From: Nitrosomonas sp.
GTDB taxonomy: Bacteria > Pseudomonadota > Gammaproteobacteria > Burkholderiales > Nitrosomonadaceae
Direction: 5' to 3'
Length of the DNA stretch: 34,364 nucleotides
Assembly (NCBI GenBank): GCA_017879645.1
Contig: JAAEXZ010000018.1
Location: forward strand, 1 to 34,364
Within the stretch, counting starts at the first letter, position 1; each line of letters opens with the position of its first letter. The position numbers and the translations under genes were made by a program. The notes beneath the pieces are model-generated. The model did no database searches. It saw nothing but the letters and a program-made list of their open reading frames with translations, and had not been told where the DNA came from. Below, piece after piece: positions 17,410 to 25,771 of the stretch.

Positions 17410-17439
17410 CTTGTTATTTATCATTAAAGAATGTCTAAA

Positions 17440-17472
17440 AAAGTGGGGCTCGTAGGCCCCACTTTGTTTATT
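17440..17472 (+). terminator. Rho-independent terminator after hsp20
   Basis: A 10-bp GC-rich stem (17440-17449 with 17456-17465) with a 6-nt loop, preceded by A-rich and followed by T-rich sequence (TTTGTTTATTT). It lies about 30 bases after the hsp20 stop and separates it from uup. Confidence 0.85.
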
Positions 17473-17491
17473 TCGACTCTCGCCAGGTGCG

Positions 17492-17497
17492 TATAAT
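17492..17497 (+). promoter_or_regulatory. candidate -10 element upstream of uup
   Basis: A perfect TATAAT is set inside the short dyad GTGC-GTATAAT-GCAC, 57 bases before the uup ATG and just after the hsp20 terminator. The -35 region 17-18 bases upstream (TTATTT) is poor. The dyad could be an operator. Weak evidence. Confidence 0.35.
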
Positions 17498-17554
17498 GCA
17501 CAAATCTTTTGTTTTTTCTGATTTTCAGTAACAACTCAATTTTTAATCGTTCCG

Positions 17555-19492
17555 ATGCCACTGATAACTTTGGAGAATGCTTGCCTGGCTTTTGGGCATC
17601 ATGCTTTACTCGATCACACGTCTTTGCAACTCGATCCGGGAGAGCGTATCGGCCTGATCGGCCGGAATGGAGGTGGGAAATCCAGTTTGTTGCGTGTTCT
17701 CGCCAGTGAAATCAAGCTGGATGATGGCATATTGTGGTTGGCGCCTAATTTGAAATTGGCTTATGTATCGCAGGAACCCTTGCTGAATCCTGAACATACG
17801 GTGTTTGCTGAAGTTTCTACGGGATTGGGTAATATCAGTCAGATCTTGCAGGATTACCATGCCGTTTCACAGGCATTAAGTGACGTCGCCAATGATACGG
17901 AGGCGCTGCTGGTACGCCTTCAGGATTTACAAGTTGCCCTGGAGGCTCAGGAAGGCTGGAATTTGCAAGCCAGGATCGAAACGGTTATTGATAAACTCAA
18001 CTTACCAGCCGATGCCTTGATAGCTCATCTATCGGGAGGGTTGAAAAAACGTGTGGCTTTGGCGCGCGCGCTGGTGAAATCCCCTGATGTGTTGTTGTTG
18101 GACGAACCTACCAACCATCTTGATTTTGCTTCCATAGAATGGCTGGAAGGCTTGCTGCAGGATTTCCAGGGTAGCGTTTTATTTATCACGCACGACCGTC
18201 GTTTTCTCGACCACGTTGCAACAAGGATTATAGAGCTGGATCGCGGAGCACTAGCATCATTTTCCGGTAAGTTTGGCGATTATCAGCGCAAGAAAGCAGA
18301 AATGCTCGAGGTCGAAACGGTGCACCAGCAAAAATTCGACAAGTTTCTGGCACAGGAAGAGGTGTGGATACGCAAAGGGGTCGAGGCACGGCGCACGCGC
18401 AATGAAGGCAGGGTGAGGAGGCTGGAGGCGTTGCGAGTGGAGCGGGTAGCGCGCAGGGAAAAATTGGGCAAAGCCAACATCACAGTCGATGCCGGTGAGC
18501 GTTCTGGCAAGATGGTTGCAGAGCTGGAGCATGTCACAAAAGGCTACGGTGAGAGGGTCATCATCCAGAATTTTTCCTGTCGCATCATGCGTGGCGATAA
18601 AGTGGGCTTGCTTGGCCCCAATGGAGCGGGTAAATCGACTCTGCTGAAGCTCATTCTGGGAGAATTACAACCAGACTCCGGGAGAGTTCAACAGGGCACC
18701 AAGCTGACGGTGGCCTATTTCGATCAGATGCGTGAACAGTTGAATGAGGAGATGGTGTTGACGGATACCATCAGTCAGGGTTCCGATTTTGTTGAGATCA
18801 ATGGGAAACGCAAGCATGTCATCAGTTATTTGGAGGATTTTTTGTTTTCCCCGCAACGTGCCCGTTCCCCGGTCAAATCCTTATCGGGTGGAGAACGGAA
18901 TCGCTTGTTACTGGCGCGCTTGTTTACACGTCCGGCCAATGTTCTGGTACTGGATGAGCCAACCAATGATTTGGATATCGAAACACTCGAATTACTGGAG
19001 GGCTTGTTGCAGGACTATGCCGGTACATTGTTTTTGGTGAGTCATGATCGTGAATTTCTGGATAATGTGGTCACACAAGTAATCGCATTTGAAGGAAATG
19101 GAAAATTGTGTGAATATATTGGCGGCTATGAAGAGTGGATACGCGCGAGACATGTCGAAGAGAGCAACAATAGTCCGCAGAAAATTGTATCGAAGCAGCC
19201 CGGTTCTTCATCAGAAAATTCATTCAAAACATCCAGGTTAGCCAAAAAGCTCAGCTATATCGAGACACGTGAGCTGGAAGCATTGCCGGATCAAATTGAT
19301 GTCTTGGAAAGGGAGCAGGCACATATTGGCTTGCGTTTGAATGAGCCGAATATTTATCGTGATGCCCCGGATGAAGTGAAAAAATTGCAGATGCGCTTGA
19401 GTACGATCGAGAAAGAGTTGTTGGATTGCTTTGCAAGGTGGGAAGAATTGGAGGCAAAATTGATTCCAAAAAATGGAAGCTCGCAACCCTAA
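17555..19492 (+). CDS. uup: ABC-F ATPase, Uup type
   Basis: Soluble ATP-binding cassette protein of the ABC-F family; Uup acts on ribosomes and has been linked to tandem-repeat excision and replication-fork stability. The 645 aa contain two ATPase domains. First: Walker A GLIGRNGGGKSSLL, signature LSGGLKKRVALARAL, Walker B VLLLDEPTNHLDF. Second: GLLGPNGAGKSTLL, LSGGERNRLLLARLF, VLVLDEPTNDLD. Between them is the charged linker (about residues 240-300), and a C-terminal coiled coil from about residue 560 (KKLSYIETRELEALPDQIDV onward), the DNA-binding domain that distinguishes Uup. No membrane domain and no strong Shine-Dalgarno. Monocistronic by spacing. Confidence 0.93.
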   Translation: MPLITLENACLAFGHHALLDHTSLQLDPGERIGLIGRNGGGKSSLLRVLASEIKLDDGILWLAPNLKLAYVSQEPLLNPEHTVFAEVSTGLGNISQILQDYHAVSQALSDVANDTEALLVRLQDLQVALEAQEGWNLQARIETVIDKLNLPADALIAHLSGGLKKRVALARALVKSPDVLLLDEPTNHLDFASIEWLEGLLQDFQGSVLFITHDRRFLDHVATRIIELDRGALASFSGKFGDYQRKKAEMLEVETVHQQKFDKFLAQEEVWIRKGVEARRTRNEGRVRRLEALRVERVARREKLGKANITVDAGERSGKMVAELEHVTKGYGERVIIQNFSCRIMRGDKVGLLGPNGAGKSTLLKLILGELQPDSGRVQQGTKLTVAYFDQMREQLNEEMVLTDTISQGSDFVEINGKRKHVISYLEDFLFSPQRARSPVKSLSGGERNRLLLARLFTRPANVLVLDEPTNDLDIETLELLEGLLQDYAGTLFLVSHDREFLDNVVTQVIAFEGNGKLCEYIGGYEEWIRARHVEESNNSPQKIVSKQPGSSSENSFKTSRLAKKLSYIETRELEALPDQIDVLEREQAHIGLRLNEPNIYRDAPDEVKKLQMRLSTIEKELLDCFARWEELEAKLIPKNGSSQP

Positions 19493-19530
19493 TTTCCATA
19501 TAAACAACATGGACATACTTATACTATTCA

Positions 19531-19559
19531 TTGACCAAATCGGGCGCATCGTTTAAAGT
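19531..19559 (+). promoter_or_regulatory. candidate sigma-70 promoter for the cytochrome pair
   Basis: TTGACC (19531-19536), a 17-base spacer and TAAAGT (19554-19559) form a plausible -35/-10 pair. It would start transcription near 19566, just upstream of the AAGGAGG Shine-Dalgarno (19574-19580) of the first cytochrome gene. Confidence 0.4.
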
Positions 19560-19585
19560 TCAGCTTTTGAGAGAAGGAGGCTTAC

Positions 19586-19912
19586 ATGAAACAAAAATTG
19601 ATTATGAATTTACTACTCGCCTTGGGTATGCTCTTTGCATTTTCAGGAGTAACCCAAGCCGCAGGTGATGCAGCAGCAGCAAAAGAAAAACTTTCAATGT
19701 GTGAAGGTTGTCACGGAATAGTGGGTTACAAAACAGCATTTCCTTCCGCTTATCATGTTCCTAAACTGGGTGGACAACATGCTGATTACATTATCAAGGC
19801 CTTAGAAGGCTATAAAAATGGCACACGTAGTCATCCAACCATGACAAGCTTGGCTAAGACGCTGTCACAACAGGACATCGAAAATTTTGCCGCTTACTAT
19901 TCCAAAAATTAA
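19586..19912 (+). CDS. periplasmic class I cytochrome c (first of tandem pair)
   Basis: A 108-aa monohaem cytochrome c: signal peptide of about 25 residues (LLALGMLFAFSGVTQAAG), haem-binding CEGCH, and a probable axial Met in RSHPTMTSLAK. The C-terminal helix LSQQDIENFAAYYSKN is typical of c553/c4-like domains. Compared with the next gene it has a longer loop after the haem motif (GIVGYKTAFPSAYHVPKLGG). It presumably carries electrons in the periplasm, donor and acceptor unknown. A strong AAGGAGG ribosome site precedes it. 30 bases separate it from the second gene, so the two are one operon. Confidence 0.93.
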   Translation: MKQKLIMNLLLALGMLFAFSGVTQAAGDAAAAKEKLSMCEGCHGIVGYKTAFPSAYHVPKLGGQHADYIIKALEGYKNGTRSHPTMTSLAKTLSQQDIENFAAYYSKN

Positions 19913-19942
19913 TTAAGTGATTAACCGAGGGACCTACGAATT

Positions 19943-20272
19943 ATGAAGAATTATGTGATAGCCGCAGTAAGTGGCGCAGCTTTGTTGCTTTCCAGCCAAA
20001 TAATGGCTGCTGATATCGAAGCGGGTAAAACCAAGGCAGCAGAAGTATGTGCCTCATGTCATGGCGCTGATGGGAACAGCCCGGCACCTAATTTTCCCAA
20101 AATTGGCGGACAGTACAGAACCTACATAGCAAAAGCATTGAACGATTATAAATCCGGCAAGCGTAATGATCCTGTCATGGCAGGTATGGCGGCTGGCCTG
20201 AGCGCAGCGGACATAGATAACTTGGCATTTTATTACTCTAGCCAGGCAGGAAGCTTGAATTCGAACAAGTAA
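19943..20272 (+). CDS. periplasmic class I cytochrome c (second of tandem pair)
   Basis: A 109-aa monohaem cytochrome c with a signal peptide cut near AADIEAG, haem site CASCHGADGNSPAPNFPKIG, and axial Met in KRNDPVMAGMA. The C-terminal helix is LSAADIDNLAFYYSSQ. It parallels the preceding protein through GGQ-x2-YI-x-KAL-x2-YK-x-G, so the pair looks like an old tandem duplication, equivalent to the two halves of a cytochrome c4 kept as separate genes. It is followed by a strong terminator. Confidence 0.93.
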   Translation: MKNYVIAAVSGAALLLSSQIMAADIEAGKTKAAEVCASCHGADGNSPAPNFPKIGGQYRTYIAKALNDYKSGKRNDPVMAGMAAGLSAADIDNLAFYYSSQAGSLNSNK

Positions 20273-20312
20273 AAAAAGAATGGGCGATCAGCACTGCTGA
20301 CGCAATTCTCTT

Positions 20313-20355
20313 AAAAAAATACGGGATAGAACTTGGGTTCTATTCCGTTTTTTTA
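20313..20355. terminator. bidirectional Rho-independent terminator
   Basis: A 12-bp stem with one G-U pair (20321-20332 with 20337-20348), a TTGG loop, A7 before it and T7 after it. It can end the cytochrome operon on the plus strand and the DUF1841 operon on the minus strand, whose stop codon (20353) lies in the T run. Confidence 0.9.
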
Positions 20356-20787
20356 TGTTTTAACGATTTGTTTTTCGAGACATTCGAAATAAATATTGGC
20401 ATCCGGAGAGGATTGCGAGCGCTGAGCCTGCCAAATCATCTCAGCTAGGCATTCCATTACAACATGAGTGGCAGCATGTTCATCCCGGGTTTGTTTCAGT
20501 AGGCGCAAAAAATAATCATTGATACCAACCGGCTGATTGATCGAGAGCTGTTCTTTGATTGCTAGATGCATGCTCATATGCAGAAACGGGTTAACGTCAC
20601 CCATTTCGGGTAAATAATCACGCTCGAGATACTGTTCGGTCTGCTCCAGAATGGAATGGTATTCCGGGTGGAGTAAGATGACATCCAGCGCAATCGTCTC
20701 GATCCCGGACAGGATTTCACGGTTACGGTATTTGCGCCAGGTATCGAAAAATAATTGGCGTGCCTGTTCTCGTGAAGGTTTAAACAT
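20353..20787 (-). CDS. DUF1841 family protein
   Basis: A 144-aa soluble, mostly helical protein of the uncharacterised DUF1841 family found in beta- and gammaproteobacteria. Recognisable segments are MFKPSREQARQLFFDTWRKY, LHPEYHSILEQ, DVNPFLHMSMHLAIKEQLSI and ATHVVMECLAEMIWQAQRS. The His-rich H-x-x-x-H in FLHMSMHLAI and the A-T-H-V-V-M-E-C-L motif are conserved features that hint at a metal or nucleic acid role, but no function is known to me. It is last in the minus-strand run, 23 bases after nth. Confidence 0.85.
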   Translation of the reverse strand: MFKPSREQARQLFFDTWRKYRNREILSGIETIALDVILLHPEYHSILEQTEQYLERDYLPEMGDVNPFLHMSMHLAIKEQLSINQPVGINDYFLRLLKQTRDEHAATHVVMECLAEMIWQAQRSQSSPDANIYFECLEKQIVKT

Positions 20788-20810
20788 GATTTGGATAAGA
20801 GGTTGAGTTG

Positions 20811-21443
20811 TCAGATATTCTTGTCTTTGAATTCACACAAGTGATTTATGCTGCATACTGAGCATTCGGGTTTTCTTGCCTTGCAGACATAACGTCCATG
20901 CAGAATCAGCCAATGATGTGCATCCAGTTTGAATTCATTAGGGACGACCTTGAGTAATTTTAGTTCTACCTCGAGAACATTTTTACCGGGTGCTATGCCT
21001 GTTCGATTGGCAACCCGGAAAATGTGTGTGTCAACCGCAATAGTAGGTTCTCCAAAAGCCGTATTCATAATGACATTGGCAGTTTTGCGTCCGACACCCG
21101 GGAGTTTTTCCAGTTGCTCACGTGTTCGAGGTACCTGTGCCTGATGTTCGCTGATTAGTAATTGACAGGTAGCCAGAATGTTTCTGGTTTTGGTTTTGTA
21201 CAATCCGATACTTTTAATGAAATCGGATAATCCGGCTTCGCCCAAAGCCAGTATGGTTTGCGGAGTATTAGCGCGCGGAAACAGTTTTCGAGTAGCCAGG
21301 TTTACACTTTTATCGGTGGCCTGAGCTGAGAGAATCACGGCAACCATCAGTTCAAAGGGAGATCGATACTCCAATTCCGTAGTCGGGTGCGGATTGGTGG
21401 CTTTCAGGCATGCAAAGATTTCACGTCGTTTAGCTGCGTTCAT
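20811..21443 (-). CDS. nth: endonuclease III (DNA glycosylase/AP lyase)
   Basis: Base-excision repair enzyme removing oxidised pyrimidines. The 210 aa are of normal length. Visible: helix-hairpin-helix LEKLPGVGRKTANVIMN with the catalytic Lys; the catalytic Asp in AVDTHIFRVANR; and the C-terminal [4Fe-4S] ligands CKARKPECSVCSINHLC (C-x6-C-x2-C-x5-C). It is directly downstream of rsxB (4 bases), an arrangement also seen at the end of the E. coli rsx operon. Confidence 0.97.
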   Translation of the reverse strand: MNAAKRREIFACLKATNPHPTTELEYRSPFELMVAVILSAQATDKSVNLATRKLFPRANTPQTILALGEAGLSDFIKSIGLYKTKTRNILATCQLLISEHQAQVPRTREQLEKLPGVGRKTANVIMNTAFGEPTIAVDTHIFRVANRTGIAPGKNVLEVELKLLKVVPNEFKLDAHHWLILHGRYVCKARKPECSVCSINHLCEFKDKNI

Positions 21444-21447
21444 CGGA

Positions 21448-22128
21448 TCACGGCATGGAAGTTTTTTTCTCAGCTTGAGACTGGATTGTTTTAGCGCGCT
21501 CGAGTGCAGTTTGAATGATCATTTTCTTGCGCCGCTCGGCCATTTCAACTGGTCCGAGCAATCCATCGATAGCGCCGGTCTGAGCTGTTGTTTTCTTATG
21601 AGTTGTATTTTCGTACTTAAGTCTTTGCTGCCGCATGTAATAACGGGCGCGAGCCCTGTCGGCGGTAGACTGCGGTAAATCATCCAGCTTCCTGGGTTCG
21701 ATTACGACCAGCTCAATACAGTCCATCGGGCACGGCGCAATACACAGTTCGCAACCGGTGCATTCGGCTGCAATGATCGTGTGCATTTGCTTGGGAGCAC
21801 CAACAATGGCATCGACGGGACAAGACTGAATGCACAGCGTGCAGCCAATACACAATTGCTCATCTATCCGAACAACGGATGGAGGTTTGGGGTGACCGTG
21901 CGCGATATTCAAGGGTTTGGGCGGAATATCCAATAGTTGTGCCAGCTTAGCAATACCCTGCTGGTTTCCTGGCGGACATTGATTGATGTCGGCCCGACCT
22001 GCCGCAATAGCTTCCGCATAAGGTCTGCAACCCGAGAAACCGCATTTCCTGCACTGCGTCTGGGGTAGAACAGCATCGATGGCATCGATCAATGACTGAT
22101 TCAAGAGCTTCAACCTTTCTGGAGCCAT
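21448..22128 (-). CDS. rsxB: RnfB/RsxB-type iron-sulfur protein
   Basis: Ferredoxin-like protein related to the B subunit of the Rnf/Rsx electron-transport complex. From the ATG at 22128 it has 226 aa. Domains in order: a [4Fe-4S] domain with [16 protein letters not shown]...CPPGN (residues 20-50), then two bacterial ferredoxin motifs [16 protein letters not shown] and [16 protein letters not shown] (residues 95-145). It ends in a charged helical tail. It lacks the N-terminal membrane helix of true RnfB, and no rnfA/C/D/G/E genes are nearby, so it probably serves another partner. It overlaps pyrD by 19 bases. Confidence 0.88.
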   Translation of the reverse strand: MAPERLKLLNQSLIDAIDAVLPQTQCRKCGFSGCRPYAEAIAAGRADINQCPPGNQQGIAKLAQLLDIPPKPLNIAHGHPKPPSVVRIDEQLCIGCTLCIQSCPVDAIVGAPKQMHTIIAAECTGCELCIAPCPMDCIELVVIEPRKLDDLPQSTADRARARYYMRQQRLKYENTTHKKTTAQTGAIDGLLGPVEMAERRKKMIIQTALERAKTIQSQAEKKTSMP

Positions 22129-23138
22129 TCGGGGCAAATCGAGCGGGTGATTTCCTCGATCAGCGCTGGACCATGATAAATCAAGCCCGTATAAAGCTGG
22201 ATTAATGATGCACCTGCCTGCATTTTGTTGCGGGCATCCTGTGCAGTCAGAATACCCCCTACACCGATGATTGGAAGGCTGCCCTGCAATAGGGCTTGCA
22301 GTTGATGAATGACGGCAGTCGAGCGCTGAGTCAGTGGGGCGCCACTGAGCCCTCCATTTTGCTGCGCAACCGATAGCTGTTCGATGCCAGTACGCGCGAG
22401 GGTGGTATTGGTTGCGATCACGCCATCGATACGGTGTTTTTGTAACAGGGCGGCGATCGATGCGATTTGTTCGTTATCGAGGTCCGGTGCAATTTTGACT
22501 AATAGCGGGATATATTTCCCAAATTGCTGGGCCAATTCAGTTTGTTCCAGCTTGAGTTGACCCAATAGCCGATCCAGAGCATCGGCTGCTTGTAACTGCC
22601 GCAGATTTTGTGTGTTAGGTGATGAAATATTGATTGTGACATAGCTGGCATGCTGATAGACCTTGCGTAGACCGATCCGGTAATCGTCGACTGCATTCTC
22701 GATCGGGGTATCAAAATTTTTGCCAATATTGATGCCGAGAATTCCCCGATAATTCGAGCGTTTAACATTGCTGATCAACTGATCGACACCCTGATTGTTG
22801 AAGCCCAGCCGATTGATGACAGCCTGGGCTTGTGGGATACGAAAAATGCGCGGCGGTGGATTGCCAGGTTGCGGCCGTGGCGTGACTGTACCAATTTCTA
22901 TGAAACCAAATCCCAAGGCCGCCAAAGCATCCAGATATTCGCCATTCTTGTCCAGGCCGGCAGCCAGTCCGACTGGGTTGGGGAAGTGTAGGTCCATGAG
23001 CGAATGGGGCGTACAGACTATCTGTGGTTTTTTGATTAACCCCAGTCGTTGTGCTTGCTGTAGAGCGCTAAACGTGACTCGATGAGCGGTTTCAGGATCG
23101 AGTTTGAATAGCAGTGGACGAAGCAGAGAATAAAGCAT
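22110..23138 (-). CDS. pyrD: dihydroorotate dehydrogenase, class 2 (quinone-linked)
   Basis: Oxidises dihydroorotate to orotate in pyrimidine synthesis, passing electrons to membrane quinone. From the ATG at 23138 ([20 protein letters not shown]) it has 342 aa; codons further upstream lack homology and would run into bpt. Visible: the N-terminal quinone-binding helices; FMN-site [39 protein letters not shown]; the catalytic Ser in [21 protein letters not shown]; and [11 protein letters not shown]. It lies 29 bases after bpt. Confidence 0.97.
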   Translation of the reverse strand: MLYSLLRPLLFKLDPETAHRVTFSALQQAQRLGLIKKPQIVCTPHSLMDLHFPNPVGLAAGLDKNGEYLDALAALGFGFIEIGTVTPRPQPGNPPPRIFRIPQAQAVINRLGFNNQGVDQLISNVKRSNYRGILGINIGKNFDTPIENAVDDYRIGLRKVYQHASYVTINISSPNTQNLRQLQAADALDRLLGQLKLEQTELAQQFGKYIPLLVKIAPDLDNEQIASIAALLQKHRIDGVIATNTTLARTGIEQLSVAQQNGGLSGAPLTQRSTAVIHQLQALLQGSLPIIGVGGILTAQDARNKMQAGASLIQLYTGLIYHGPALIEEITRSICPEWLQKG

Positions 23139-23167
23139 ACTGAATTTTATCCCGAAACACTGACGGA

Positions 23168-23887
23168 TTAAACACCGGAATGGGGGCCATCCTTGCGTAA
23201 CTGCAATTGCCATTCTCCATTGATCAAAATTTCCAGTGGCTGGAAATGGGTTTTATATCGCATTTTGTGATTTTCCTCGATCCAATATCCCAGGTAGACA
23301 TAAGCCAGACCCAATTGCTGGCACTGTGCAATTTGCCAAAGAATGCTATAGGTTCCGTAACTGGCATGTAAGACATCAGCGTCAAAAAAGGTATAAACGG
23401 AAGACAATCCGTCGGGTAACAAATCGATGATGCTGACCATGCGCAGAAGATTACCTTCACGGAATTCAACCAGTCTGGAATCAACATGGCTTTTCAGCAG
23501 GAAGTGCTGATATTGCTCCAGACTATCTTTATCCATTCCTCCACCTGCATGGCGTCGAGTCTGATAGCGTTGGTAAAGTGCATAGTGGTCAGGATTGTAA
23601 TGGAGTGCGTGCAAGGAGACTGTCATGTGTCGATGTTTTTTCCAGGCACGCCGTTGAGACCGATTGGTGGTGAATGCTTGTACATCGACACGTACTGACA
23701 AACAAGCCTGGCAATGGAGGCAATGTGGTCGGTAGGTGTAATGACCACTGCGCCGGAAACCTGCTTGTATCAATTTGCCGTAGATTTCGGTATCGATCAG
23801 GTGTTCTGGAGTCACTACTTCGGAACAGGCTGTTTTTTCCGGTAGATAGCTGCACGCATAGGGATTGGTAGTGTGAAATTTAAGCAC
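23168..23887 (-). CDS. bpt: aspartate/glutamate leucyltransferase (Bpt; arginyltransferase family)
   Basis: Transfers Leu from Leu-tRNA to proteins with N-terminal Asp or Glu, marking them for ClpAP in the N-end rule pathway. The 239 aa start at GTG (no clear Shine-Dalgarno). Visible: [17 protein letters not shown] at the N-terminus with the conserved Cys; [23 protein letters not shown] with a Cys cluster; and [30 protein letters not shown] near the C-terminus (shown here to residue L). Preceded by aat, the enzyme for N-terminal Arg/Lys, so the two transferases form one operon. Confidence 0.93.
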   Translation of the reverse strand: MLKFHTTNPYACSYLPEKTACSEVVTPEHLIDTEIYGKLIQAGFRRSGHYTYRPHCLHCQACLSVRVDVQAFTTNRSQRRAWKKHRHMTVSLHALHYNPDHYALYQRYQTRRHAGGGMDKDSLEQYQHFLLKSHVDSRLVEFREGNLLRMVSIIDLLPDGLSSVYTFFDADVLHASYGTYSILWQIAQCQQLGLAYVYLGYWIEENHKMRYKTHFQPLEILINGEWQLQLRKDGPHSGV

Positions 23888-23907
23888 GATGTTGTCACGT
23901 CATGAAT

Positions 23908-24597
23908 TCATATGCGATCAAATTCCCACTTGTGATTAAGACTGGAGTGGGTTGAGATCGATATATCCAGAACTTCACGGAATTGCTTGCGAGAAATTTC
24001 TCGTGCACCCAGCGAAGCCAGATGAGGTGTTCTGACCTGGCAATCAATGAGGTCAAATTGCCAGAGTTGCAGTTGTTGCACCAAATGCACCAAAGCAGTT
24101 TTGGAAGCATCCGGTATCAGCGAGAACATCGATTCGCCAAAGAATATTCTGCCAATCGATACGCCGTAAAGCCCGCCAACGAGCTTATCACCGACCCAGG
24201 TTTCCACGCAATGCGCCCATCCCATTTCATGCAGCTTGGTGTAGGCGGCGATCATTTGTGGATGTATCCATGTGCCGGCCTGATTCTTGCGAGGCTGCGC
24301 GCAAGCTTCCATGACCTGTGTGAAATGGGCGTCGGTTTGAATCTGATAGGTTTTTTTTCGAAGCGTCTTGCGCATGGATGGCGAAATTTTTAGCTCGTTG
24401 GGAAACAAAACCATTCTTGGATCCGGACTCCACCACAGAATCGGTTCACCTTCATTGAACCACGGAAAAATACCTTGGCTATAGGCTTCCAATAAGCGTT
24501 CCGCAGACAGGTCCCCGCCTGCGGCCAAAAGCCCGTTGGGGTCCTTCAGCGCATGATCCAGTGGAGGAAAAGAGGAATTGGGGAGGTGAATGGTCAT
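23908..24597 (-). CDS. aat: leucyl/phenylalanyl-tRNA-protein transferase
   Basis: Adds Leu or Phe to proteins bearing N-terminal Arg or Lys, creating a ClpS/ClpAP degron. I use the ATG at 24597 (229 aa); a TTG 15 bases upstream is less likely. Visible: FPPLDHALKDPNGLLAAGGD, YSQGIFPWFNEGEPILWWSP, DPRMVLFP, VETWVGDKLVGGLYGVSIGR, FFGESMFS, and LIDCQVRTPHLASLGAREI. These match the family throughout. First gene of a minus-strand run aat-bpt-pyrD-rsxB-nth-DUF1841. An FNR-type box lies 39-52 bases upstream of its start and could affect it, though its spacing fits the opposite gene better. Confidence 0.96.
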   Translation of the reverse strand: MTIHLPNSSFPPLDHALKDPNGLLAAGGDLSAERLLEAYSQGIFPWFNEGEPILWWSPDPRMVLFPNELKISPSMRKTLRKKTYQIQTDAHFTQVMEACAQPRKNQAGTWIHPQMIAAYTKLHEMGWAHCVETWVGDKLVGGLYGVSIGRIFFGESMFSLIPDASKTALVHLVQQLQLWQFDLIDCQVRTPHLASLGAREISRKQFREVLDISISTHSSLNHKWEFDRI

Positions 24598-24635
24598 TTC
24601 AGAGTGTATCAATAAAGATGAATATTGTGGTTTGC

Positions 24636-24677
24636 TTGATGTAGATCAACGTTGTTACTTTCAAGCTTGTCTAAGAT
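24636..24677 (+). promoter_or_regulatory. FNR/Anr-type box with class II promoter spacing
   Basis: TTGATGTAGATCAA (24636-24649) is a perfect TTGAT-N4-ATCAA site for the CRP/FNR family. Downstream, TAAGAT (24672-24677) fits a -10 element. If it is, transcription starts at 24684 and the box is centred at -41.5, the exact position of class II FNR-activated promoters. It serves the barrel protein at 24739. Confidence 0.7.
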
Positions 24678-24738
24678 GCAGCTTCGACTCAAAACCTAAA
24701 AACAATAAAAATATTAAAAATGTATAAAGGAGAACGAA

Positions 24739-25647
24739 GTGAAAAATTCTATAAGCAGAATGCGTAACACCTCACGCATTGCTGCAGGGTCAATAGTGTG
24801 TTTGGCAGCATTGCACGTACCGCAAGCTCTTGCGCATGACGCTGCTCAGCGCATTAGATTGTTAGAACAAAAGTTGCAAGCTATTCAGACCGAATTAGAA
24901 AAAGTAAAAACAGAGTCTTCGCAAGCAACGCAAAAGGTTAATTCGATCGAGCAAACAACTAATCAGACCGTACAGAAAGTAAATACTATACAACAGAATA
25001 ATACCGCAATGGAGTCGAGGATAGCTCCAATTGAGAAACAGGTTGAAGCAGATCATCATATGCTGTTTTTCCGTGGAGGATATACGCACATGATGAATCA
25101 CCGTAGTGGCGTAACGATTGAGAATCGAGTTTTACCTATCGGATCGCAGGATCATGCTAATAAAGATGGATGGTATGTTGGTGCTGGATTGGATTGGAAC
25201 CTGACCAACAATGTTTGGGGTGCTATGCCTAAAACCTCTATATTTGCAGAGTTGATGTTCGAATATAAACAATTCGGCTCTCAAGTCAAAGGTAATGGAG
25301 CCGTTGGAAATGCCCCAAGTATGTTAGCTGGAGGTACATTGAATCCAATTAATGTGACTATAAGTCAATTCACTTTGACTGCGTCCCCAAAAATTAAGTT
25401 TTTCGAAGGTTCAAAGTTGAGGCCTTGGATTATTCCTGCTGGTTTAGCGATTCATGTTATGAGTCCGCCGAGTGAATCGATTACCTATATTGCCCCAGGA
25501 GTCCAATTTGGTGCTGGTGTTGACTATAACGTCTGGAAAAACTTTTATGTCGGTATTGATGCTCGGTACCATTTAACAGCTGGAAAGACAGATCATGTCA
25601 ACTTGAGTGGTATGACAGCAGGTGGATACCTCGGTATAGGTTTTTAG
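24739..25647 (+). CDS. outer-membrane beta-barrel protein with coiled-coil N-terminus (GTG start)
   Basis: A 302-aa protein starting at GTG, 6 bases after an AAGGAG Shine-Dalgarno. Signal peptide about 32 residues (CLAALHVPQALAHD). Residues 35-105 form a heptad-rich coiled coil (RIRLLEQKLQAIQTELEKVK, then repeats with Q-K-V-N-S/T-I). From about residue 110 to the end, alternating strands with aromatic turns (FFRGGYTHMMNHR, GWYVGAGLDWNLT, FYVGIDARYHLTAG) end in GGYLGIGF, with the terminal Phe recognised by the BAM machinery. A porin-like or adhesin-like surface role is inferred. It is more AT-rich than its neighbours. Controlled by the FNR-type box at 24636; a terminator follows. Confidence 0.85.
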   Translation: MKNSISRMRNTSRIAAGSIVCLAALHVPQALAHDAAQRIRLLEQKLQAIQTELEKVKTESSQATQKVNSIEQTTNQTVQKVNTIQQNNTAMESRIAPIEKQVEADHHMLFFRGGYTHMMNHRSGVTIENRVLPIGSQDHANKDGWYVGAGLDWNLTNNVWGAMPKTSIFAELMFEYKQFGSQVKGNGAVGNAPSMLAGGTLNPINVTISQFTLTASPKIKFFEGSKLRPWIIPAGLAIHVMSPPSESITYIAPGVQFGAGVDYNVWKNFYVGIDARYHLTAGKTDHVNLSGMTAGGYLGIGF

Positions 25648-25742
25648 AAAAAAATAATCAGATTAAATTCGTTATCGGGTATTAGTGCTTCTGTTTTTTG
25701 TTCCGTTCGCAATTGAAGAGTATGAGTGCGTACGAAGCCTTT

Positions 25743-25771
25743 ACACCTCACTTTGTGTGAGGTGTTTTTTT
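25743..25771 (+). terminator. Rho-independent terminator after the barrel protein gene
   Basis: A 9-bp perfect stem (25743-25751 with 25757-25765), loop TTTGT, then a run of seven T. About 95 bases after the stop codon. Its T run is also the 5' arm of a second inverted repeat (25767-25795). Confidence 0.88.
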
